Source: Nevskia sp.
GTDB taxonomy: Bacteria > Pseudomonadota > Gammaproteobacteria > Nevskiales > Nevskiaceae
Reading direction: 5' to 3'
Length of the DNA stretch: 64,000 nucleotides
Assembly (NCBI GenBank): GCA_021732745.1
Contig: JAKFUK010000005.1
Location: 62,001-126,000 of the forward strand
Positions 6,784 to 14,450 of this stretch are shown in pieces. The notes below the pieces were generated by a model. The model saw only the letters and a list, made by a program, of their open reading frames with translations. It ran no database searches and had not been told where the DNA came from. The stretch's first letter is position 1; every line of letters begins with the position of its first letter. Both the position numbers and the translations under genes were made by a program.

Positions 6784-9066
6784 TCAATTCGGGGTCTGGA
6801 GCCGGCCGGCAGCCGCCAGCCAGTCGCGCAGCGCCTGGGCTTCGGCTTCGTCGATCAAGCCGGCGCTGCGCGCTTCGCTGATCCGGGTCGGCACATGGCG
6901 CGGTGCAGATTGGGTGCCAGCCGCAGCCAGGCGATTCTCGATCGCTTCTGCTGCACGCTGAAGACTCAAGGCTTCGTCGAGCGGCGGCCAGGAGCTGGCA
7001 TCGGCCGGCAGGCCGACCCGCTCGCCCAGGCGCTCGCGCAGCCGGCTGTCGTTCTGCAATTGCGCCGCGACGCTGCGCTGGGTGGCATCGCGCGGTGCGC
7101 GGCGGCTGGCACCGAGCGGCATCACGATCAGCCGCGTGGTCCAGGCCAGCAGCGGCGATGACAGATGGCGGATCAGCCGGTCCAGCGCTTCCTCGCAGGC
7201 GCTGAAAGCCTCGGTGCAGATCAGTTCCAGCACCGCGCGCTCGTCGGCGTGGGCACCGCCCTCGTCGAACTGGCGCAGCGCCGCACTGGCCAGATAGAGC
7301 TGGGCCAAGGCATCGCCAAGCCAAGTGGTCAGGCTGCGCCGCGAGGCTTCGCGCATCGCCCGCAGCGCGGTGTACGGCCGCCGCGAGCCGAGCTCGCGAG
7401 CCAGGATGCTCAGGGCGACATCGGCGGCGAAGGCGAGTGCTGCGCTGTAGCGGTTGATCCGCCGCAGGTGCTGGGCTTCGGTGCCGCTGCTGCCGAACAG
7501 GCTGCTGCCGGCGGTGAGGCCGAGCGCAAACGCCTGCGTGGCAGTGCCGAACAGATGGCCGGCGTGCGACCACAGGGCGTCATCGAAGCGGGTGAGGGCG
7601 GTGGCCGGGTTCGGGTCCTGCGCGGCCCCGAGTGCGGCCATGAACGCCGTGTGGCTGCGCAGCACGCAGGCGCTGTAGACGTCCGGACGCGCCAGCAGGG
7701 TCGGCTCGGCACCGTCGTGAGCCGGGTCGTCGACATCGCCGACCCGCGACGAAAGCACCGTGCGGTCAACGCCGAGATCGCGCGCCGCCGCCGCGCATTC
7801 ACGCGCCTGCATGAGGCCCAGCGTCCGCGCGAACGCCGCTGCCGCATAAGGCTTTTCGCCCAGATCGACCGCCCGCGCGGTGGCGGTGGCCAGCGCCTGC
7901 GCGGCCCAGGCGCGAGCGGCCAGCGTGGCCAGCGCTTCTTCGGCCATCGCCCGGTTGCCGAGCGCTTCCCCGAATGGCGCGCGCAGCCGGGCCAGGCTGC
8001 CGGCAGCCAGCGCCAGCGCGGTGGCCGCACCGGCATGAATCGCGACCGGGGCGACGGCATCGGCCACCGCCCGGCTTTCGGCGGCGTGGCGGGCGGCCGA
8101 TCCGCTGCGCTCGCGGCCGCCGATCACGGCGTCGAAGCTGACGCGCAGGCGGGTCGGCGCGTCGCGGAGTTGGGTGGCGTCGATCAACAGCCAGGTCGGG
8201 CCGGTGGCGGCGTCGGGGCCGAGCCGGCCGGCGGGATCGCGCAGGTCGACGCACAGGCCGACGATGTCGGCATCAGCGGCCACCGCGACATTCAGTTCCA
8301 GTTGCAGCAGCGGGCCATCGGCTCCCGATTCGACCACGGCGTCGCCGACCACGGCACCGGATTCGGCGGTTTGCAGCGTGGCCCCGGCTGCCAGCATCGG
8401 CAGCCAGCGGCTTTGCTGGGCCGCCGTGCCGTGGCGTTGCAGGGCGTCGATCCAGGCCAGACGCGATGCCGAGCCCACCCGCTGCGCCAGCCGCCGCCCG
8501 GTGCTGGCGCTCAATCGGGCCAGCGCTGCCGATTGCGCCAGCGCCGACAGGCCGCGCCCGCCGTGAAAGCTTTCGATCGCCAGCCCGTGCAGGCCGTAGG
8601 CGCGCAGCCGGGCCTGCGCCACCGAGGCATCCGGATCGCGCGCGTAGCGGCTGCAGAACTCGGCCAGCGGGCCGTCGAGCAGGGTTCGCTCGTCGGCCGT
8701 GAGCCGGGCGCTGTAGTCGTCGTGGAAGCGGGTCCAGTCCGGCGCGCCATCGAACAACTGCGCTTCCCAGCCGCTGCCGGACGAAGACAGGGCGGCGAGC
8801 TGGCGTTCGTCGAGCCGCGACAGCATCCGCTTGAAGCGCCCGAACAAGGGCCGCGACAGCCATTCCTGACGCAGCACCGGCAGGTTCAGCGGCACCAGCA
8901 CCACGACACCTGCGGCGAGCATCAGCAGGAACACGATCAGCGAATCGCCGAACACACCGTAGAACAGCACCACGCTGGCCAGCACCGCACTGGTGGTGCG
9001 GATGCCGGCGCGCGCATAGGCGAGCGCGACGATCGCGATCAGGAAAAACAGCAGCCAGTAGGTCAT
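6784..9066 (-). CDS. FadE-like acyl-CoA dehydrogenase, active-site motifs degraded
   Basis: A 760-residue protein. Two N-terminal membrane helices (residues 1-60) followed by RPLFGRFKRMLSRLDERQ, an ALFDG/PDWTRFH segment and LTADERTLLDGPLAEFC align with E. coli FadE from its N-terminus onward, as does the C-terminal DUF1974-type helical domain (LGDALAQLYLASAALRQFD). However, the middle domain has lost what FadE needs: the TSPEAGSDAG substrate loop reads AESGAVVGDA, the NGPTRGKDVFVP flavin segment is absent, and the DxxGGKG and TVEGANILTR region, including the expected catalytic glutamate, is replaced by unrelated sequence. It may therefore be a non-catalytic or retasked paralogue. It follows the M28 peptidase gene by 31 bases and precedes glpD by 19 bases. 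The family call is sure; activity is doubtful. Confidence 0.8.
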   Translation of the reverse strand: MTYWLLFFLIAIVALAYARAGIRTTSAVLASVVLFYGVFGDSLIVFLLMLAAGVVVLVPLNLPVLRQEWLSRPLFGRFKRMLSRLDERQLAALSSSGSGWEAQLFDGAPDWTRFHDDYSARLTADERTLLDGPLAEFCSRYARDPDASVAQARLRAYGLHGLAIESFHGGRGLSALAQSAALARLSASTGRRLAQRVGSASRLAWIDALQRHGTAAQQSRWLPMLAAGATLQTAESGAVVGDAVVESGADGPLLQLELNVAVAADADIVGLCVDLRDPAGRLGPDAATGPTWLLIDATQLRDAPTRLRVSFDAVIGGRERSGSAARHAAESRAVADAVAPVAIHAGAATALALAAGSLARLRAPFGEALGNRAMAEEALATLAARAWAAQALATATARAVDLGEKPYAAAAFARTLGLMQARECAAAARDLGVDRTVLSSRVGDVDDPAHDGAEPTLLARPDVYSACVLRSHTAFMAALGAAQDPNPATALTRFDDALWSHAGHLFGTATQAFALGLTAGSSLFGSSGTEAQHLRRINRYSAALAFAADVALSILARELGSRRPYTALRAMREASRRSLTTWLGDALAQLYLASAALRQFDEGGAHADERAVLELICTEAFSACEEALDRLIRHLSSPLLAWTTRLIVMPLGASRRAPRDATQRSVAAQLQNDSRLRERLGERVGLPADASSWPPLDEALSLQRAAEAIENRLAAAGTQSAPRHVPTRISEARSAGLIDEAEAQALRDWLAAAGRLQTPN

Positions 9067-9097
9067 CCGCGTGCCCGATCGCGTGAGGCCGGGGGCA

Positions 9098-10795
9098 TCA
9101 GGGGTTGCGCTCGCTCTTGAGCCGGGCCGCCTCGAATTCGTCGCCGGGCAGCCAGGCGATCGGAGTCGTCGCGCTCAGCGCCTGCCAGCCGAGCGCAAAG
9201 CCGAAGCGGGCGATTTCCGCGCTCGATGCGAAATCCATCTCGGCGCGGTATTCGTCGCTCGGCTGGTGGTAGTTCTTGGCGGTGTATTCGCGCGATTTCT
9301 CATGCGCCCATTCGCGGGTCTGGCCGGCGAACTTGTCGCCGAGGCTGACCGAGAACGCCGGCACGCCGACGCGCGCCATGCTGAAGTGGTCGGAGCGGTA
9401 ATAGCTGCCGGCCAGCGGGCGGGAATCGGCTTCGATGGCGAGCTTGAAGGCCTTGGCGGTCTTTTCCACCGCCGGGAAAAAGCTGATGCGCTCCGAGCCC
9501 AGCATCTTCACGCTTTCCGGCACGCCCAGCGGCGCGAAGCTGTCGAAATTCAGGTTCAGGCCGATCTGGGCGACCGGAATCGGCGGATGCTCGCCCAGAT
9601 ACTTCGAGCCGAGCAGGCCTTTTTCCTCGGCGGTGACCGCCGCGAAGATCACCGGATGCGGCGGGCGATCCTTCATTGAAGCGAACGCCCGCGCCAGTTC
9701 CAGCACCACGGCACAGCCGGTGGCGTTGTCGATGGCGCCGTTGAAGATGTTGTCGCCGGCCAGGTCGGCAACGATGCCGAGATGATCGTAATGCGCGCTG
9801 TACAGCACCGCCTGCTTCGCCGTGCCTTTTTCGGCGGCTGGCAGCATGGCCACGACATTGCTCGATTCAAAGCGCCGCACCCGGCTTTCGATGGCGGCAT
9901 TCAGGCGCACCGGCAGCTCGAAAGCCTTGAACTCGCGAGTGCCGGCCTGCTTGATCGCGGCATCGAGATCCTTGCCCGACAGCGCCAGCAGCAGGCGCGC
10001 CACTTCCAGTTGCACCCAGGACGCGGCCTGCAATTTCGGCGCGCTGTCATCGGCCAGCGCGATCGCCTCGTTGCTCCACGAGCTTTTCACCACCGACCAG
10101 GGATAGCTGGCCAGATCGTCGCGATGGATGATCACCGCGCCCACCGCCCCCTTGCGCGCCGCCTGCTCGTACTTGTAGGTCCAGCGGCCGTAGTAGGTCA
10201 GCGCTTCGCCCTTGAAGAACTTTGCGTCGGTCGATGGCGGTTCGTTGACGATGATCAGCGCCACCTTGCCGCGCACGTCGACACCCTTGTAATCATCCCA
10301 CTGGTACTCGGGGGCCTCGATGCCGTAGCCAACGAAGACCAGCGGCGCGTCGATGGCGGCGCGCTCGCTCAGCGTATGGTTCGACACCACGTAGTCATCG
10401 AAGATTTTCAGCGGCAGCGCTTCGCCTGCCGTCGGCATGAACGACAGCGTGGTGGTGTCCAGCGTCTGGGAGCCGGCGAAGCGGACTTTCTGAAGGAACG
10501 TGCCGTCATCTCCGGCCGGTTTCAGCCCGGCCAGCGCGAACTGGGTGGCCAAATACTCGGCGGCGATGTCGCCGCCGCGGCTGCCGGTGCCGCGACCTTC
10601 GAGCAGATCGTGGGACAGGAAGCGGACATGGCTGCGGATGCGTTCGGCGTCGATGCCGGCCGCAGCGGCGGCCGCGGCAGCCGGCAGGCCGGCAGCGGTA
10701 AACGGGGAGGCGGGTGCGGGTTCGGCGGCGATGGCATACGGCGATGCGATCACGGCCAGAACCAGCGTCAGCCGGTCAAGCAGCGAGAGTTTCAT
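9098..10795 (-). CDS. Secreted M28-family metallopeptidase with PA domain
   Basis: A 565-residue protein starting at the ATG at 10795, which gives a signal peptide (LLDRLTLVLAVIASPYAIA, then AEP). A longer in-frame start would lose it. After a helical segment (IDAERIRSHVRFLSHDLLEGRGTGS) comes an inserted protease-associated region around residues 120-290, then the M28 zinc core: AHYDHLG near 333, DNATG near 356, EEKGLLGS near 388 (catalytic base and zinc Glu), the FDSFAP aspartate near 418 and SDHF near 470. All five metal ligands appear intact. It should act in the periplasm or outside the cell as an aminopeptidase or related dipeptidase. It heads the M28-FadE-like-glpD series and is divergent from coq7 across 98 bases. 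Confidence 0.88.
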   Translation of the reverse strand: MKLSLLDRLTLVLAVIASPYAIAAEPAPASPFTAAGLPAAAAAAAAGIDAERIRSHVRFLSHDLLEGRGTGSRGGDIAAEYLATQFALAGLKPAGDDGTFLQKVRFAGSQTLDTTTLSFMPTAGEALPLKIFDDYVVSNHTLSERAAIDAPLVFVGYGIEAPEYQWDDYKGVDVRGKVALIIVNEPPSTDAKFFKGEALTYYGRWTYKYEQAARKGAVGAVIIHRDDLASYPWSVVKSSWSNEAIALADDSAPKLQAASWVQLEVARLLLALSGKDLDAAIKQAGTREFKAFELPVRLNAAIESRVRRFESSNVVAMLPAAEKGTAKQAVLYSAHYDHLGIVADLAGDNIFNGAIDNATGCAVVLELARAFASMKDRPPHPVIFAAVTAEEKGLLGSKYLGEHPPIPVAQIGLNLNFDSFAPLGVPESVKMLGSERISFFPAVEKTAKAFKLAIEADSRPLAGSYYRSDHFSMARVGVPAFSVSLGDKFAGQTREWAHEKSREYTAKNYHQPSDEYRAEMDFASSAEIARFGFALGWQALSATTPIAWLPGDEFEAARLKSERNP

Positions 10796-10893
10796 GTTGG
10801 ATTCCGTGAGCGAGGAGGCCCCCGGTCCGGCCCTCATGGGTGGCGGGTGGCTGTTAACCCTCGCAGAATAGGAAAAACCTTGGAGCGCCACAA

Positions 10894-11592
10894 ATGGCAA
10901 CGTCTTTCCACCCGCAGTCGAACGCCGATTCGGCGCGCGATTACAGCCCCGCCGATCGCGCCCTGATGACGCTCGGCAAAGGCCTGAAACTGTTGTCGCG
11001 CGGGCCGTTCGCAGCCCCGCGCAGCGATACTGCCAACCCTGCCCGCTATCCGGCCGACCGGGTTGCCGAAGCGCCGCTCGACGAGCGCGAGCGCAAGCAC
11101 GCCGCCGGCCTGATGCGCGTCAACCATGCCGGTGAAGTGTCGGCGCAGGCGCTGTATCAGGGCCAGGCCCTGGTGGCTCGCGATGGCGCGGTGCGCGAAC
11201 ACCTGCTGCGCGCCGCCAGCGAAGAGCGCAATCACCTGCAATGGTGCGACGCCCGGCTGCGCGAACTCGGCGAAAAACCCAGCGTGCTGAGCCCGCTGTG
11301 GTTCGCCGGCTCGTTCGCGATCGGGGCTGCGGCCGGGCTCATCGGCGACAAGGCCAGCCTCGGCTTCGTCGAGGAAACCGAGCGTCAGGTCGTCGAGCAT
11401 CTCAACGAGCATCTCGGCAAGCTGCCGCGCCAGGATCGGCGTTCGCGGGCGATCGTCGAGGCCATGCGCGTCGACGAAGCGCGCCACGGCGAGGAAGCGG
11501 CGGACGCCGGTGCCAGCGCAGTGCCGATGCCGGTGAAGCGCTTGATGGCCGGCATTTCGCAGATCATGAAGTTCGGCGCTTACCGCGTCTGA
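10894..11592 (+). CDS. coq7: Ubiquinone biosynthesis hydroxylase Coq7
   Basis: A 232-residue di-iron carboxylate monooxygenase that performs the C6 hydroxylation of the demethoxyubiquinone ring, a late step of ubiquinone synthesis at the inner membrane. The two four-helix-bundle halves carry the ligands: RVNHAGEVSAQALYQGQ (Glu about 76), EERNHLQWC (about 110-118) with the ExxH pair, then GFVEETERQVVEHLNEHL (about 157-174) and MRVDEARHGEEA (about 194). The N-terminal 60 residues are a less conserved extension common in bacterial Coq7. It starts at an ATG 98 bases from the divergent M28 peptidase gene. In Pseudomonas, as I recall, coq7 lies next to speD; here egt, xrtE and cyclase genes separate them. 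Confidence 0.95.
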   Translation: MATSFHPQSNADSARDYSPADRALMTLGKGLKLLSRGPFAAPRSDTANPARYPADRVAEAPLDERERKHAAGLMRVNHAGEVSAQALYQGQALVARDGAVREHLLRAASEERNHLQWCDARLRELGEKPSVLSPLWFAGSFAIGAAAGLIGDKASLGFVEETERQVVEHLNEHLGKLPRQDRRSRAIVEAMRVDEARHGEEAADAGASAVPMPVKRLMAGISQIMKFGAYRV

Positions 11593-11642
11593 ACCTGTCC
11601 ACGGCCGTCCGCGAACCGGGCGGCCACAAGAGCGCATCCGAC

Positions 11643-12677
11643 GTGTCGAAAGTGTCTGCTTCTGCCTTGCGCGACGATTTTTTCGTCGCTTCCCCCGCGC
11701 GCCTGCCGCGCATCGTCGAGCTGCACGCGGTCAACGCGGCGGACGATGCTGCCCGCCTGCTCGCCGGCCTGCTGGCGCGCGACGCCCGCACCGATCCGAA
11801 ATTCTTCTACGACGCCCAGGGCAGCGCGCTGTTCGACGCCATCTGCCATCTCGACGAATACCACCCGACACGCATCGAAGCCGCGATCTTCCGAGATGCC
11901 CGCGTCGCCATCGCCCGCGAAATCGGCCGCGAGTTCCCGGCCGGCTACCAGTGGGTCGATCTCGGCTGCGGCGATGCCGCGAAATCGCGCGACTGGCTGG
12001 CGGCGGTCGCGCCGCGCCGTTATGTCGGCGTCGACATCGCCGAGGCCTGGCTGGCACCGGCCGTGGCGCGGATCGCCGAAGCGTTTCCGGATCTGAATGC
12101 GATCGGCGTGGTGGCCGATCTGGCCCGGCCGCTGACGCTGGCACCGGTCCTGAACGAGGTCGCGGAAGCGCCGCTGTTCTTCTATCCGGGCTCCTCGATC
12201 GGCAATTTCGAGCCACCGCGCGCGATCGCCATGCTGAAAGCGCTGCGCCAGCTCGGCGGCGGGCGCGGCGGCGTGCTGATCGGTGTGGACTGCGAATCCG
12301 ATCCACAGCGCTTGGAAGCCGCCTACGACGACGCGCTCGGGGTGACCGCCGCCTTCAATCGCAACGTGCTGCGCGTCGCCAACCGCGTGCTCGGGGCCGA
12401 TTTTGACTTGCGCGCCTTCGCCCATCGCGCCTGGTTCAACGAGGTCGACAGCCGGGTGGAAATGCATCTGGTCGCGCGCTCCCCGCAGACCGTGCGCTTC
12501 CAGCGTCCGCACCCGGCAGAGCGGGATTTCGAGGCCGATGAGGTGATCGTCACCGAGTATTCCTGCAAGTACACGCCGGCCAGTTTCGCCGCTCTGCTCG
12601 ATGCCGCCGGTTTCCGTCGCCAGCGCGTCTGGCAGGACCCGGCACAGCGCTTCGCCGTGGTGCTGGCGACGGCATGA
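11643..12677 (+). CDS. egtD: L-histidine N-alpha-trimethyltransferase EgtD
   Basis: A 344-residue protein if the GTG at 11643 is used (a second GTG follows at 11652); no ATG suits the family length of about 320. Residues FFYDAQGSALFDAICHLDEYHPTR are the typical EgtD start, WVDLGCGDAAKSRDWL is the SAM-binding motif I, and FYPGSSIGNFEP and FNRNVLRVANRVLGADFD are family-specific. EgtD methylates histidine three times to hercynine, the first step of ergothioneine synthesis. The stop codon overlaps the start of egtB in an ATGA junction, so the two are coupled. The gene follows coq7 with 50 bases between. Confidence 0.93.
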   Translation: MSKVSASALRDDFFVASPARLPRIVELHAVNAADDAARLLAGLLARDARTDPKFFYDAQGSALFDAICHLDEYHPTRIEAAIFRDARVAIAREIGREFPAGYQWVDLGCGDAAKSRDWLAAVAPRRYVGVDIAEAWLAPAVARIAEAFPDLNAIGVVADLARPLTLAPVLNEVAEAPLFFYPGSSIGNFEPPRAIAMLKALRQLGGGRGGVLIGVDCESDPQRLEAAYDDALGVTAAFNRNVLRVANRVLGADFDLRAFAHRAWFNEVDSRVEMHLVARSPQTVRFQRPHPAERDFEADEVIVTEYSCKYTPASFAALLDAAGFRRQRVWQDPAQRFAVVLATA

Positions 12678-13855
12678 CCTCGATGCCGTCGCCGGCCGTC
12701 GCCTATGTCCGCGTGCGGGCGCACACGCTGGCGCTGATCGAAGGCCTGACGGCGGAGGACTGCCAGATCCAGTCGATGCCCGACGCCAGCCCGGTCAAAT
12801 GGCATCTGGCGCATACCACCTGGTTCTTTGAAACCTTCGTGCTGGCGGCGGCCTGGCCGGAGTATCTCCCGGTCGATCCGGCCTATCGCGCGCTGTTCAA
12901 CTCCTATTACGTCGGCATCGGTGCCCGTGCGCCGCGTGCCGAACGCGGCTTGATGTCGCGGCCCACGCTGGCCGAAGTGCTGGCTTATCGCACTGAGATC
13001 GACGCCCGCATCAGCGCCGGTTTCCGCGCGCGGTGCCTCAATGCAACGCAGGTGGCGACCCTGGAACTGGGCTGCCATCACGAGCAGCAGCATCAGGAGC
13101 TGATCCTCACCGACTTGAAGCACCACCTGTCGCGCAATCCGCTGTATCCGGCGTATCGGGCGCAGCCGGAACTCACCGCCAGTGGTGATGCGGCGCTCGA
13201 ATGGATCGGCTTCGAAGCCGGCGTCCGCGACATCGGCCACGGCCGAACAACTCGCTTCTCGTTCGACAACGAAACCCCGCGCCACCGGGTGTTTGCCGAA
13301 GCCTTCGAGCTGGCATCCCGGCTGGTCAGCAACGCCGACTACCAGCGCTTCATCGACGACGGCGGCTACCAGCGTCCTGAACTCTGGCTGTCCGATGGTT
13401 GGGATGCCGTGCAGGCCGGCGGCTGGCAGGCACCGCTGTACTGGTTCGACGATGGCAGCCACTACACGCTGGCGGGCCGCATCGCGCAAGTGGCGGATGC
13501 GCCGGTCTGCCACGTCAGCTACTACGAAGCGGAAGCCTATGCCCGCTGGGCCGCAGCAAGGCTGCCAACCGAAGCGGAATGGGAGATCGCGGCGTCCGGA
13601 TCGACCCCGCTGCGGCAGATGCAGGACTGCTGCTGGCAATGGACGGCCAGCGCCTACCTGCCGTATCCGGGCTTCCAGCCGGCCGCCGGTGCCGTTGGCG
13701 AATACAACGGCAAGTTCATGATCAACCAGATGGTGCTGCGCGGCGGCTCCTGCGCCACTCCGGCGGGTCATCTGCGGCCAACGTATCGGAACTTCTTTCC
13801 GCCGTCGGCGCGCTGGCAGTTCAGCGGCATCCGGCTGGCGCGTTCGCGCCGCTGA
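12674..13855 (+). CDS. egtB: Ergothioneine sulfoxide synthase EgtB
   Basis: A 393-residue non-haem iron enzyme that joins hercynine to a cysteine-containing donor with O2. The N-terminal DinB-like half provides the iron ligands: a His in WHLAHTTWFFE (about 43-53) and the HxxxHxE motif HHEQQHQE near residues 135-142. The C-terminal half is a formylglycine-generating-enzyme-like (C-type lectin) fold, with RLPTEAEWEIAA, WQWTASAY and the closing RNFFPPSARWQFSGIRLAR. Which donor it uses (cysteine or gamma-glutamylcysteine) cannot be read. egtA, egtC and egtE are not in view. The ATGA overlap with egtD supports a two-gene egtDB operon. A related selenoneine synthase (SenA) is the alternative, but the egtD partner argues for EgtB. 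Confidence 0.92.
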   Translation: MTSMPSPAVAYVRVRAHTLALIEGLTAEDCQIQSMPDASPVKWHLAHTTWFFETFVLAAAWPEYLPVDPAYRALFNSYYVGIGARAPRAERGLMSRPTLAEVLAYRTEIDARISAGFRARCLNATQVATLELGCHHEQQHQELILTDLKHHLSRNPLYPAYRAQPELTASGDAALEWIGFEAGVRDIGHGRTTRFSFDNETPRHRVFAEAFELASRLVSNADYQRFIDDGGYQRPELWLSDGWDAVQAGGWQAPLYWFDDGSHYTLAGRIAQVADAPVCHVSYYEAEAYARWAAARLPTEAEWEIAASGSTPLRQMQDCCWQWTASAYLPYPGFQPAAGAVGEYNGKFMINQMVLRGGSCATPAGHLRPTYRNFFPPSARWQFSGIRLARSRR

Positions 13856-14007
13856 TCCCCGCCAGCCGCCCGTTTGCCGCTTCCGCACTTCAGTTCCAGC
13901 GGCTGCGGCCGTTGTTTGCGGGCATCGGGAAAGTCGTGTGGGCAAAAAAGTCGGCTGGCGCAGGAATCCCTGCGCGACTACCGTTCATGGAACAAGTCGA
14001 GATAGTT

Positions 14008-14043
14008 TTGTCAAATCAACTTGTCAAAGATCAATCATTGATC
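14008..14043. promoter_or_regulatory. Candidate operator upstream of the VPEID-CTERM-like gene
   Basis: The 238 bases between egtB and the small gene hold no other gene that I can support. They contain a hairpin at 13959-13974 (CGCAGG, aatc, CCTGCG, no T-run), then two copies of TTGTCAAA at 14008-14015 and 14021-14028, 13 bases apart, followed by the palindrome GATCAATCATTGATC at 14029-14043. This AT-rich patch stands out in GC-rich DNA and ends 50 bases before the start codon. It could be a promoter with an operator; which protein binds is unknown. Confidence 0.35.
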
Positions 14044-14093
14044 GCCGATTGCAAAAAATATCCTTCCCACTGATTGTCATCACGGAGCAAATC

Positions 14094-14348
14094 ATGAAGC
14101 GATTGATCGCAGCACTTGTCATCGCCACCCCGATGGCAAATGCCCACGCCCTGACCCTCTGCAAGATCGTGCCGATCCTCTGCGCAGCGCCGTCGCCGCC
14201 ACCGGCTGCACCGGCACCGCCGCCAACAAATTCGCCGGTCCAGGCACCGGAAATCGACGCCGCTGCCGGCACGCTGGCCATCGCGCTGGCCGGCGGCGGT
14301 CTGGCCTTGCTGGCCCGTTCGCGTCGTCGCCGGCAGGCATCGGTTTAG
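14094..14348 (+). CDS. Small VPEID-CTERM-like secreted protein, exosortase E substrate
   Basis: An 84-residue protein. The ATG at 14094 is preceded by GGAG at 14082-14085 and gives a signal peptide (RLIAALVIATPMANAHA). A cysteine-bearing stretch and a proline-rich linker (PSPPPAAPAPPPTNSP) follow, then APEIDAAAGTLAIALAGGG, LALLARSRRRRQ: a PEID motif, a hydrophobic helix and a basic tail. This is the tripartite VPEID-CTERM sorting signal, with Ala in place of the first Val. The dedicated sorting enzyme XrtE is encoded 102 bases downstream. The protein is presumably cleaved at the motif and delivered to the cell surface. The mature product would be only about 30 residues long and mostly proline and alanine. 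Confidence 0.8.
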   Translation: MKRLIAALVIATPMANAHALTLCKIVPILCAAPSPPPAAPAPPPTNSPVQAPEIDAAAGTLAIALAGGGLALLARSRRRRQASV

Positions 14349-14399
14349 CTTGACCTTGAAGCTGCGGCGGACCGCGCGGCGCGGTCCGATTCATCACCG

Positions 14400-14427
14400 G
14401 CGCGGGGCTTCGGCTCCGCGCTTTTTT
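14400..14427 (+). terminator. Rho-independent terminator between the VPEID gene and xrtE
   Basis: A GCGCGGGGC/GCTCCGCGC stem with a TTCG loop is followed by six T. A second hairpin (GGACCGCG, CGCGGTCC) lies just upstream at 14369-14387. The terminator ends 23 bases before xrtE, so most transcripts of the small gene should stop here, with read-through or a separate promoter supplying XrtE. Confidence 0.75.
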
Positions 14428-14450
14428 ATGCCCGGCAGGTTCGAGGACTG

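Noticed and set aside
7165..9120. A 651-codon frame opposite the FadE-like gene, considered as the real gene because FadE motifs are degraded
   Set aside because: The minus-strand product aligns with FadE over its length including the membrane anchor, while the plus-strand product is Gly/Arg/Gln-rich with no recognisable segment.
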